A DNA stretch of 64,000 bases. Origin: Anthocerotibacter panamensis C109. GTDB lineage: Bacteria > Cyanobacteriota > Cyanobacteriia > Gloeobacterales > Anthocerotibacteraceae. Each line of letters opens with the position of its first letter. Position 1 is the stretch's first letter. Where the stretch lies: assembly GCF_018389385.1 (NCBI RefSeq), contig NZ_CP062698.1:3752667-3816666 (forward strand). The letters run 5' to 3'. The notes beneath the pieces are model-generated. The model was not told the DNA's origin. It ran no database searches and saw only the letters and a program-made list of their open reading frames with translations. This document shows positions 55,045 through 63,695 of the stretch, piece by piece. Both the position numbers and the translations under genes were made by a program.

Positions 55045-56775
55045 CTACTTTTGACGGAGCTTAAGCACAGGAATAACAGTTGCTTTTGCCCCAAACATCT
55101 GACAGTAGATTCTCCCCTGCTTATCATGAATAATCAGGTCTGTAGATGCAGAAGTTGCTGCTTTTGACTTAATCAGTGCGGAGACATAAAAAGGCTCACC
55201 AGGAGGAATAGGACGAAATTGCTCGAATTGATTAGTCTGAGCAGGAAGAGCATTTTCCTGACAGAAATGTTGCAGCCAGATCCAGACGGTTTGCATGATA
55301 AGATCACATACAAAAGGATTATAGAGCTGAATGATAGGGAATTGTCCTTGCTGCTTATCATCAATTCCCTGCCAGACTGATTCCACGGTAATGCTTTCAG
55401 AAGTAGCATTAATAACGCGCTTGATCCCCTGAAAAGACGGACCATGAAATAGCGTCAATCCTCCTTGCTGATAGAAGTCTTGCGTAGTGCCGGGGATAGT
55501 ATGGTCTTCTTTGAGATTCATTCCTTCAAAAATGGGAGGTTGGGGGAGTTTGGATAAGAGCTTGACTTGGACACTGAAGTGATAGCGGGTTTTGCCTTCT
55601 GGACTCAGACTCCGTATCTTGGCGTCAAAGACAATTCCGCTAACGCTGTTCTTCGCAACTTCACAGAGATCTAAAATATACACTCCAGCCAGAGTTTCAT
55701 CAAAGGGAATACCCTTTAAGATCTTGAAATCATTGCAGATAAAAGCCGTATAGCCCGGATAAAACTGCTCGCAGCTATTTAAGATCCAAGCTATAGCACA
55801 GGTAGCAGGTAAGACTGGATAGCCACCGATGACATGGTCTTGTAGAAAGGGGTTAGCTGCTACAGTTAGCTTACGATGGATATGGTATTGCTCAAGCTTG
55901 GGTCTGATCTCTGCCGGAGCGGGGAACAAAGGGCTTCCAATCACTACCTGGCTCGCGTTGCGCTTCTCTGGATTTAGTTCATCTACAAGCATTCGGGTTC
56001 CGATATCCATAGGAATCAATTCGATATTTCGCCCGTTTAAACTCTTTTTTATTTCCGGGGTCACCATACCGCTGTCCCAACCACCCCAATCAATCGCTGT
56101 CACATGGCAATCGGGATAGTTTTGCTTGATGAGGTGTGCCGTCTTGTTGAGTACTTCGTTAGCGAGTGCGTAGTCTGTTTGACCGGCATTGCCATAGAAG
56201 CCAACAACAGAGCTAAACAAAATTAAGTAGTCAAGTTCATGGATGGCTACACAGCGCAACAGATTGCTCAATCCCTTGATTTTGGGCGCATAAACTTTTT
56301 CGAAATCCCCCGCTGTTTTCCGCTCAATTCGTTTGTCGGCGAGATTTCCTGCACCATGAATAATGCCTGTGATTCTGCCAAGGCGTTCCACGGCGCTTGC
56401 AACCTGTGCTTGGAGCTTCTCACCATCTGTGACATCCACACTGAGGTATTCAGCTTGCCCTCCTGCCTGTTCGATTGCTTGCAAGGTCTGTTCGATTTCC
56501 CGGCGAGAAACTAGGGCCTGGTATTCTTGCTGAATCTTGGCAGGTGTTGGTTTTTCACCCTGAGCATTGAGGTGCTCTAGAATTTTCTTTTTCACTTCTG
56601 CTTCACTGCCCCAGCTTTTTGCCCACTCGGGTTCCGGCTCAGCGATGGAGGAACGTCCCAGTAAGATAAACTTGCACCTATGGGATTCTGCCAGTTTTAC
56701 AACAGACTTGGCGGTGATTCCCTTGGCCCCACCACTGACTAGAAACACGTCTGCTGCTTCAATCGTGTTTTTCAT
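55045..56775 (-). CDS. Ketoreductase-dehydratase protein
   Basis: 576 residues, with GAGGAGA before the ATG. The N-terminal part (about 1-285) is the catalytic half of a PKS ketoreductase: the NADPH loop VFLVSGGAKGITAKS, Ser in LFSSVVGFYGNAG and Tyr in TDYALANE. The C-terminal part (about 295-570) is a double-hotdog dehydratase with His in FLQDHVIGGYPVLP and the LFHGPSFQGI strand. The matching structural half of the KR lies at the C terminus of the next upstream protein, so the KR is split over two chains. It resembles the KR/DH of PfaA/C and HglE-type synthases. Confidence 0.92.
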   Translation of the reverse strand: MKNTIEAADVFLVSGGAKGITAKSVVKLAESHRCKFILLGRSSIAEPEPEWAKSWGSEAEVKKKILEHLNAQGEKPTPAKIQQEYQALVSRREIEQTLQAIEQAGGQAEYLSVDVTDGEKLQAQVASAVERLGRITGIIHGAGNLADKRIERKTAGDFEKVYAPKIKGLSNLLRCVAIHELDYLILFSSVVGFYGNAGQTDYALANEVLNKTAHLIKQNYPDCHVTAIDWGGWDSGMVTPEIKKSLNGRNIELIPMDIGTRMLVDELNPEKRNASQVVIGSPLFPAPAEIRPKLEQYHIHRKLTVAANPFLQDHVIGGYPVLPATCAIAWILNSCEQFYPGYTAFICNDFKILKGIPFDETLAGVYILDLCEVAKNSVSGIVFDAKIRSLSPEGKTRYHFSVQVKLLSKLPQPPIFEGMNLKEDHTIPGTTQDFYQQGGLTLFHGPSFQGIKRVINATSESITVESVWQGIDDKQQGQFPIIQLYNPFVCDLIMQTVWIWLQHFCQENALPAQTNQFEQFRPIPPGEPFYVSALIKSKAATSASTDLIIHDKQGRIYCQMFGAKATVIPVLKLRQK

Positions 56776-56805
56776 GACTATCTCCTCAATTAGAATCAGC
56801 GATGA

Positions 56806-59800
56806 TTAGCAAATGAGCGTGGTTCGGCCTTGTTCACTGTAGCCAACTTCCGCAATCAAGCGATTGGGATCATTAAGTTCCTTCAAGATGTATTCCACGG
56901 ACGTAGCGATATCCAAGTCCGGGCTCAAGTCCAGCGCCCGACAGAAGACGGATTGCCACTCCCAGTGCAAGGACTTGGTCAGGCCAAATAAGCCGCCAGC
57001 GAGTGCTCCATAGTTGGTTTTGTGGCTCAAGCCAAAGGTTCCGTCCAGATGGGCCACAGTGACGAAATAACTACGGCCTTGGAGGGCGGCTTTGTTCAGG
57101 GTCTCTTTGAGATGCTTGGCGGTAAAGAAGACGCCTTTGAGCAGAGCTTCTTCTGGCTCTGCGTAAAGTTGGTCGCTGGGCGCGCAGGAGGCTGGATGGA
57201 GGTGGAAGAATCCTCCGATGGGGCCATGGTCGGCCTGGATAGCCTCCAGTTGTGCTTGGAGGTGCTGCTCCTCCAGTCCCTTGAGCACCACTCGTGGGAA
57301 GGCTTCGGGTATTGCTGTCCCCACGGTCTGCGGGAAACTGAGCACCACGACCTTCCAACCGCAGGTATGGAGTGCTTGAGCCAGACTGCCGGTGAGGGCG
57401 GTGCCGTCGTCAGTGAGCAAAGCGACGTGCTGGTCTGGGATGGAGACCTCCAGAGCATCGGGTTCGGCTAGATAGCGCAATCGTACTTCCTGCCGCAGGA
57501 TCTGGGGCTGGGCTTGGGTCTGGGTCTCGGTCGCTTCGGGCTGGGGCAGGAGTGCTTGGTTGTCGATGTATTCGGTGACCTGCCCGAGGGTCCTGAGGTC
57601 CAATTCGGCTAGGGCTTCGGGGTCCGGGCGCGGTAGGTCGGGGTAGAGTTCTTGCAGGGCTCCGAGGATCTCGACGCGCTTGATCGAGTCGATGCCCAAG
57701 TCCGCCTCCATGTCCATGTCTAGATTCAGCATCTCGACTGGATAGCCTGTCTTTTCGCTGACCACCTCCAGGAGCTTTTGCCCCAAGGCGGCTAGGTCAA
57801 GGGTGACTGGTGCCACGACGGGAGGTTGGGCGATGCCTAACGCTGGGGACGGAGCAACAGGTTGTGGCGCTGGATCGCTTTCGAGGAAAGGCTCCTCTGG
57901 CAAGGCGGTAGCGATAACTGTCGCTAGGGCTGGATCGCCACTCAGGGCTGTGGCTTGGTTGTCGATGTATTCGGTGACCTGCCCGAGGGTCCTGAGGTCC
58001 AATTCGGCTAGGGCTTCGGGGTCCGGGCGCGGTAGGTCGGGGTAGAGTTCTTGCAGGGCTCCGAGGATCTCGACGCGCTTGATCGAGTCGATGCCCAAGT
58101 CCGCCTCCATGTCCATGTCTAGATTCAGCATCTCGACTGGATAGCCCGTCTTTTCGCTGACCACCTCCAGGAGCTTTTGCCCCAAGGCGGCTAGGTCAAG
58201 GGTGACTGGTGCCACGACGGGAGGTTGGGCGATGCCTAACGCTGGGGACGGAGCAATACTGGCGACAGGCTGGGTAGGCGTAGCGGGGACAAAGCCATTG
58301 GTCGAGAAGGGTTCAGAGAAAGCGGGTGGTTGCGGCGTCTGATGGGCTGGGAGTGCCGCTGTCGTAGGTGCTGGGGTAACCAACTGAGCATACTGTTGCT
58401 GAGACCACTGGAAGAAGTAGCGGGTATGGGAGACCTGCTGATTTAGGTATTGTTCATGGATACTGAGGGTCGCAGCCTGATGGTCGTGAAACCGCATCAT
58501 GCTGCGCTCTAGACCCTCCATGACTACCCGTTGCGGCGCGGTACCAGACAGGGAAGTTTGTTGCTGGAGTAGGTCAAAGGAGGTTTTGATGTACTCCCGA
58601 TGTTGGTCTAGGTATTGTCCGTGGACCTGCAAGAGGTCGCTCTGGTGCTGGTTAAAGAGTGCCAGACTGTGCTCTAGGCTTTCTAGTAGCCGCTGTGGAG
58701 CTGGAGCAGCGTCTGCGGGCTGGGGTGATTGACTGGGCACACTATTGGCAGCCGGCGCTAGCGGGTTAGCTGGACTCGGATTAGCCATGCTGGGCGGTGG
58801 CTCGGCTATAGGTGGGTTGGTCGGGATGCGCGGCCCATTTTGTAAGGCTTTTTCGAAGGCCATTTTCGTTTTTTCACTGACGTAGTTGGTGCTGCTCAGA
58901 CTGACCGTCAACGCGGGATGTTTTGGAGGCTTAGAAAACTGGGACGGACGGGCGTAGGGGTCTAGGTCAGTGAGCGGCAGACCGGCGACCCGTAGCTGTA
59001 CTATGGCTTCGCGCAGTTGGCGGTCACTGTCTTTCTGGCGGCTGGCATTTACGGCTAAGGCCAGATGGGGCTGGTCCTTCAGGGTCTCTTTGACCAGATT
59101 GGTCAAGATATTGCGCGGGCCAAATTCTACAAAACAGCGGCCTCCGGCGGCGTACATACGTTCAAGCTCTTGCTTGAAGCGCACAGGCTGGAGCAGATGC
59201 TGCTCCAGGACCGACTGAATGCCTGGAGCGTCCTCTGGGTAAGATTCGCCTGAGGCGTTACTGTAGACGGGCACTTGGGCCGGACGGATGGTCACCTCGG
59301 CTAGGGCTTGGACGAAGGGCTTCTGGCTGTAGCTGACGAGCGGGGTATGAAAGGCTGCCGCGACGGGTAGTAAGACTGCGGAGTAGCCCTGGGACTGTAG
59401 GGCTTGTCGGGCTTCAGCGATAGCAGGGCTCGGTCCGGCTAGGACCACTTGCTCGCTGGAGTTGACATTGGCGACGGTCAGTTGTGGGAAGTCGCGGATC
59501 AGGTCTTCGCTGACCCCACGGCCATTGCCCTGCACCGCCAGCATCGCCCCGGCATCTGTACCGCCGGGGGTCGCCATCGCCCGCCCCCGAGCTTTGACCA
59601 GAAAGAGATAGTCCTCTTCACTGAGGACCCCAGCAGCCCACAGCGCTGTCATCTCTCCAAAACTGTGACCGGCGACGAAGTCGGGGGTGAATCCGGCCCG
59701 ACGCAAGAGCGTGTAGAGTCCTAGACTAAAGACGCCAATGGCGGGTTGGGCGTACTCGGTACGCTGGAGGGCTTCGCGTTGGCTGGTCTGGTCTGCCGGA

Positions 59801-61731
59801 GTAAATGCCTGGGGCGGGAAGACGACTTCAGAAATCGGCCTGAGCCCGTCTTGGGTCATCAGGCTGTCCATGCGGGTGTAGACCTGCCGCAATTCTGGAA
59901 AATTGAGGGCCAATTCCCGGCCCATCTCCAAATACTGCGACCCCTGCCCCGCAAAGAGCGCGACGACCTTGGCCTCCGGGTCAAGGCCCTGGCGACGGTA
60001 AAAAACACCCAAGGGATGGCTCCACTGCTCGGCGGCAGGATTGCTGTGCAGGTTGTCGAGCGCGAAGGTCAAGAATTTGCGGGCCTGCGCCAGGGTGCTA
60101 GCGACAAAGCCTAGACGCGCAGCAGGGCGCGGCGGGGTCGAGCGAGCCGTGTCGGCGCTGAGTCGGACAAAGTGGTGCTCGGCGTCCTTTGCATGGAGTT
60201 GGTTGAACAGGTCTTGCACACGCGTCAGCAGTTGTTCGGGTGTGTCCGCCCAGAGCAGTACTGTCTGAGGCGTGGGCTGGAGGCGGTAGGGCTGATGGTG
60301 TTCACGCTCGTACTCTTCAAGGACGACATGGTAGTTGGTGCCCCCAAAACCAAACGAACTGACCCCGGCTCGTCGGGGAGTCTCCCCTTCGGTGAGCCAG
60401 GGTCTTGTCGTGGTATTCAGATAAAAAGCAGAGGTCTCCAGTTCGAGTTTGGGGCTCGGTTCGGTGATGTTGAGCGTAGGCGGGAGGATCTTGTGGTGCA
60501 GCGCCAAGGCGACTTTGATCAGGCTGGCGGCCCCGGCGGCGGCTTTGGTATGACCGATCTGCGATTTCACGCTACCCACGGCAATGTATTGGGTGCGTCC
60601 GTCGTCCGTTCTGAAGGCTTCCTTGAGCGCAGCCATCTCCGTCCGGTCCCCGGCTAGCGTCCCCGTGCCATGGGCTTCGATGAGCCCAATGGTTTGGGGA
60701 GCGACCCCTGCATCTTCGTAGGCCCGTTGTAGGGCTAGAATCTGACCGGAAGCGCGCGGGGCGTAGATGCTTTTGTACCGACCATCGCTAGAGGAGCCAA
60801 TCCCCCGGATGATGGCATAGATCCGGTCTTGGTCGCGTTCAGCATCCGTCAGGCGCTTGAGCACCAACATCCCGACCCCCTCCCCGAGGAGCATCCCGTC
60901 CGATTCGACATCAAAAGGACGAGTCTGCTGTTTGAGCGAAAGCGCGGGCGTCTTACTAAAACACAGAAAGGCTACCTCCGAGTTGTCGGTGTCCACCCCG
61001 CCGGTGAGCATCAGGTCGCTGCGGTAGCTGACCAACTCGCTCATCGCTAGCGACAAGGCACCCAGAGAACTCGCACAGGCTGCATCCACGACACAGTTCA
61101 TCCCGCCGAGGTCAAAGCGGTTGGCGATCCGTCCAGCCACGATATTCGCCAGCATCCCCGGAAAAGCATCCTCATCCCAATGCACATAGGCGAGCTTCAT
61201 CTTTTCGATCAGGGCGTCACTGTCTGCTTCCGATAGCCCACTGCTTGTGAGGACGCGCTTCCACACGGGATACTGCAACCGCGCTCCTAGGTCCACCCCC
61301 AACTGTCGTCCGAGGGCCACCCCCAGGATCACCCCCGCCCGAGTCCGGTCCCAGGGTCGGTCCAGGCCATAGCCTGCATCCTCCAACGCTTCGCGGGCGA
61401 CGATCAGGCCCAGGAGTTGGGAGACATCAGTCGCTTCCAACATATTGGGAGGCAGACCAAATTCCATGGGATTGAAATCGATATCTGGAATAAATCCCCC
61501 CCTTTTACAGTAAGTCTTATCCGGGGTAAACGGGTTTGGGTCGTAGTATTCCTCTACGTTCCATCGCGTGGGTGGAACATCGCAGATGCAATCAACTTGA
61601 TGGATAATGTTCGACCAGTATTCTTGTAAGGTCCGGGCTTTGGGGAATATAGAAGCCATCCCAATGATTGCAATAGGGACTTTTTGCAGTTCGCGGTTCA
61701 GGTTATTCAGTTCGGTTTTTTCTGTGGACAT
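56806..61731 (-). CDS. PfaA/HglE-like iterative synthase KS-AT-ACP-ACP-half KR
   Basis: 1641 residues, first gene of the operon. Domains: KS (about 10-460) with Cys in VDAACASSLG (about 215) and His in EAHGTGT; acyltransferase (about 585-900) with FAGQGSQYLEMG and GHSFGEMTALW (Ser near 690); two helical repeats (about 1005-1100; LESLEHSLALFNQHQSDLL and MEGLERSMMRFHDHQAATL); two nearly identical ACPs (about 1160-1260 and 1290-1390, GIDSIKRVE); and the non-catalytic half of a KR to the end. This is the layout of PUFA and heterocyst-glycolipid synthases, which build long chains from malonyl-CoA. It is followed by the catalytic KR 30 bp later. Confidence 0.95.
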   Translation of the reverse strand: MSTEKTELNNLNRELQKVPIAIIGMASIFPKARTLQEYWSNIIHQVDCICDVPPTRWNVEEYYDPNPFTPDKTYCKRGGFIPDIDFNPMEFGLPPNMLEATDVSQLLGLIVAREALEDAGYGLDRPWDRTRAGVILGVALGRQLGVDLGARLQYPVWKRVLTSSGLSEADSDALIEKMKLAYVHWDEDAFPGMLANIVAGRIANRFDLGGMNCVVDAACASSLGALSLAMSELVSYRSDLMLTGGVDTDNSEVAFLCFSKTPALSLKQQTRPFDVESDGMLLGEGVGMLVLKRLTDAERDQDRIYAIIRGIGSSSDGRYKSIYAPRASGQILALQRAYEDAGVAPQTIGLIEAHGTGTLAGDRTEMAALKEAFRTDDGRTQYIAVGSVKSQIGHTKAAAGAASLIKVALALHHKILPPTLNITEPSPKLELETSAFYLNTTTRPWLTEGETPRRAGVSSFGFGGTNYHVVLEEYEREHHQPYRLQPTPQTVLLWADTPEQLLTRVQDLFNQLHAKDAEHHFVRLSADTARSTPPRPAARLGFVASTLAQARKFLTFALDNLHSNPAAEQWSHPLGVFYRRQGLDPEAKVVALFAGQGSQYLEMGRELALNFPELRQVYTRMDSLMTQDGLRPISEVVFPPQAFTPADQTSQREALQRTEYAQPAIGVFSLGLYTLLRRAGFTPDFVAGHSFGEMTALWAAGVLSEEDYLFLVKARGRAMATPGGTDAGAMLAVQGNGRGVSEDLIRDFPQLTVANVNSSEQVVLAGPSPAIAEARQALQSQGYSAVLLPVAAAFHTPLVSYSQKPFVQALAEVTIRPAQVPVYSNASGESYPEDAPGIQSVLEQHLLQPVRFKQELERMYAAGGRCFVEFGPRNILTNLVKETLKDQPHLALAVNASRQKDSDRQLREAIVQLRVAGLPLTDLDPYARPSQFSKPPKHPALTVSLSSTNYVSEKTKMAFEKALQNGPRIPTNPPIAEPPPSMANPSPANPLAPAANSVPSQSPQPADAAPAPQRLLESLEHSLALFNQHQSDLLQVHGQYLDQHREYIKTSFDLLQQQTSLSGTAPQRVVMEGLERSMMRFHDHQAATLSIHEQYLNQQVSHTRYFFQWSQQQYAQLVTPAPTTAALPAHQTPQPPAFSEPFSTNGFVPATPTQPVASIAPSPALGIAQPPVVAPVTLDLAALGQKLLEVVSEKTGYPVEMLNLDMDMEADLGIDSIKRVEILGALQELYPDLPRPDPEALAELDLRTLGQVTEYIDNQATALSGDPALATVIATALPEEPFLESDPAPQPVAPSPALGIAQPPVVAPVTLDLAALGQKLLEVVSEKTGYPVEMLNLDMDMEADLGIDSIKRVEILGALQELYPDLPRPDPEALAELDLRTLGQVTEYIDNQALLPQPEATETQTQAQPQILRQEVRLRYLAEPDALEVSIPDQHVALLTDDGTALTGSLAQALHTCGWKVVVLSFPQTVGTAIPEAFPRVVLKGLEEQHLQAQLEAIQADHGPIGGFFHLHPASCAPSDQLYAEPEEALLKGVFFTAKHLKETLNKAALQGRSYFVTVAHLDGTFGLSHKTNYGALAGGLFGLTKSLHWEWQSVFCRALDLSPDLDIATSVEYILKELNDPNRLIAEVGYSEQGRTTLIC
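57554..57857 (-). repeat. ACP-coding repeat, downstream copy
   Basis: A 304-bp direct repeat within the main synthase gene, encoding the second ACP and its linker. It matches the unit at 57953 with one mismatch seen (57748 T against 58147 C), at an offset of 399 bp. Confidence 0.9.
57953..58256 (-). repeat. ACP-coding repeat, upstream copy
   Basis: The first ACP of the pair, 304 bp, 399 bp from the other copy. Identity extends into the linker (ending in APSPALGIAQPPVVAP-coding sequence), which indicates a recent duplication or conversion. Confidence 0.9.
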
Positions 61732-62901
61732 AGTCCTGTCATCCTCTCTGACTGCATTTACTGAACGAAAAACGCTGATTGGAAAATTATCAGCCTCTCA
61801 ACAGCTAAATAATTCTCAATCTTTGAGGCTCTGGATAGCACGATACAACCGCTGCTAAATCCAGAAAAACTTCTCCTGAAAATCCTCAAAATTGCTAGGT
61901 AATTCCTAGAAAACTTCGCTTTTGTACGACTGTTTTTATGAACTTTAAGTCCCAATGTAAGCTGGAGTAACGTACCTTTTTCATCGCACCCATAATACCC
62001 TCCCATTTGGTCATTCTGCCACACTTAAGCAGCTAAAATTTACCCTAGAACTTCTTTCTAGCAAGGGTTTTGGGGTTTTCATAACCTGCGACGTGGAGAC
62101 TGAGCTTGTGTTAGAGGTTTTACCCTAAGCCTCATAGTCCTTAAGATTCGTAGCTGACTCTAGTGTATTTGAGTAAGATCTGTTACCTCAAACTCTTCAA
62201 TCTATTTAAGCACACGCTCCCCCCTGGTATAGTTGCTAAAGTGCACGCAGAGTGTCTTCTCAAGCAAGCTATCACGAAATTTCGTGAGCGACCCGAAGGA
62301 AAACATCTGCATAAGCCAGTGTTTTCCTCATCAAACTTCGGTTGTGTCAATACCCTAAGTGTATCAGAAAAATTCCCAAAAACTGTTATTAAATATACAG
62401 ATTTTTGTCGAATTTTGTGAAATAAAATTAAAACATTTCAATTTATCTTTGACACGCAAGCTAATTATATAATCATCACAATACTAACAAGACTTATATA
62501 CTTTCTCTATCTCAAGACTTAGATTATTGCTTTTCTTGCTTATTAATATCTAGCCAGAGAATTCCAGATTTGTTGTTAAATTGGTCCTTTACAGTATAAA
62601 AACGCTATTAGGAACGATAGGGGGGCATTAAATGGAAAATTAGCTATTAAGTTTTGGCTATGACCGAGGGCTACCACGCCAAGAGCGCTGCTGTCACGGG
62701 TGTTAGGCGCTAATCTAAAGGGAGCCTTATGGCCTCAGACCCTGCTTTGGTGTGCGTTTCCCCGGCTTTAGGAGCGGACGCGACGCTATTTTAAAATTTG
62801 AACGTGCTGTGCAATGACCCTGAGCAAGACCTTGCGACCGAGCGGCAACCAGCGTGCAACTGGAGTGGTAAAATCAGCGCGTCAGACCGTCTATCTCAAG
62901 C
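61732..62901. other. AT-rich 1.17-kb gap upstream of the lipid operon
   Basis: No convincing gene lies here; open frames up to 88 codons lack family features and good ribosome sites. It must hold the promoter for the 21-kb leftward operon and for the rightward TonB-like gene. It contains a perfect 16-bp palindrome near its middle. The composition is clearly more AT-rich than the coding parts, especially from 62350 to 62640. Confidence 0.6.
62272..62287. promoter_or_regulatory. Perfect 16-bp palindrome, possible operator
   Basis: TCACGAAATTTCGTGA reads the same on both strands. It lies about 540 bp from the start of the synthase operon and 615 bp from the TonB-like gene. Perfect dyads of this size are typical of sites for dimeric regulators. 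Position is not close to a start, so its target is unclear. Confidence 0.5.
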
Positions 62902-63654
62902 ATGTCGCAGCACAAGCCCTCAATACATATCGCTAGCGCTGTGCCCGGTGCAGCAGGCTTGGCCTTGCGTCGCAGCCGGATCTGCAAAAGATGTACTGAT
63001 CTAGCCGTCCTCCTCCTGGGTCTATCCGTACTGACCCCAAGGATCAGCGCCGAGGAGTGCCCCAAAAGTATTGCCTACTATCTGCATAGTTTTGTACAGA
63101 CAGGTAGCGTCAAGAGCCTAGGCTGCTTTCAGAAGCTGAAAACCTCTATTCTTACGGCCAGTCCGCCCGCCATCGTCCAGGAACCTGCGCTCCTAACGCT
63201 GCCACCGCCTCCAACGCCCCCGGTTCAGTCCCTAGCCCCAGGGCGTTTACCCCCGGTCCTCGCCCCCTACCAAGAGCAGACCGCCCAGCCAGCATTGCAG
63301 GCAGCAGTATCCTTTGCCCCTTCCTTTTTGGAGGCCCAATTACTGCGAGAGCGCCCCGACGGGGTATTGGTCGCAGCACGGCCCCTTGCTGCGCCCCAGA
63401 CGCACTACCCGGAGGAGGACCGCAATGCAGGACACCAGGGTGTTGCCCTCATCCAAGCCTCGGTCAGCGCGCGGGGCATCGTCACAAAAACCCGCGTCTT
63501 GCGCAGTAGTGGCTGGCCCAGTCTAGACAAAGCCGCTCGCAGTGCGGTGCTGAACATGGAATTTATGCCCGCCCGCCGGGGATTAGAGCCGCCCCAACCC
63601 GCGCTTGTCGAAATTCCTGTCCCGTTTTCCCTAGAAGATGCCCCAATCCCATGA
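62902..63654 (+). CDS. TonB-like energy transducer
   Basis: 250 residues. A basic start with a hydrophobic segment (about 31-48, TDLAVLLLGLSVL) would anchor it; two or three Cys lie in the nearby region. A Pro-rich stretch (about 88-120, LPPPPTPPVQSLAP) precedes the TonB C-terminal fold (about 165-245, VSARGIVTKTRVLRSSGWPS and AVLNMEFMPARRG). It would couple inner-membrane energy to an outer-membrane receptor, or act in another periplasm-spanning role. ExbB/D are not in view. It lies between the synthase operon and another dehydratase gene, pointing away from the first. Confidence 0.82.
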   Translation: MSQHKPSIHIASAVPGAAGLALRRSRICKRCTDLAVLLLGLSVLTPRISAEECPKSIAYYLHSFVQTGSVKSLGCFQKLKTSILTASPPAIVQEPALLTLPPPPTPPVQSLAPGRLPPVLAPYQEQTAQPALQAAVSFAPSFLEAQLLRERPDGVLVAARPLAAPQTHYPEEDRNAGHQGVALIQASVSARGIVTKTRVLRSSGWPSLDKAARSAVLNMEFMPARRGLEPPQPALVEIPVPFSLEDAPIP

Positions 63655-63695
63655 CGTACACCGAACGCAGGTCGGGATAGGCTGCCTAGCGAGCA

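Noticed and set aside
40525-61731. Standard heterocyst glycolipid cluster
   Set aside because: DevBCA and an HglE-like synthase fit, but the thioester reductase and glycosyltransferase are not seen, and PfaD, TubC-type and PapA-like genes are added.
61758-62420. Two frames of 85-88 codons in the AT-rich gap
   Set aside because: No ribosome sites or family motifs; stop codons are frequent in the other frames and the composition is that of intergenic DNA.
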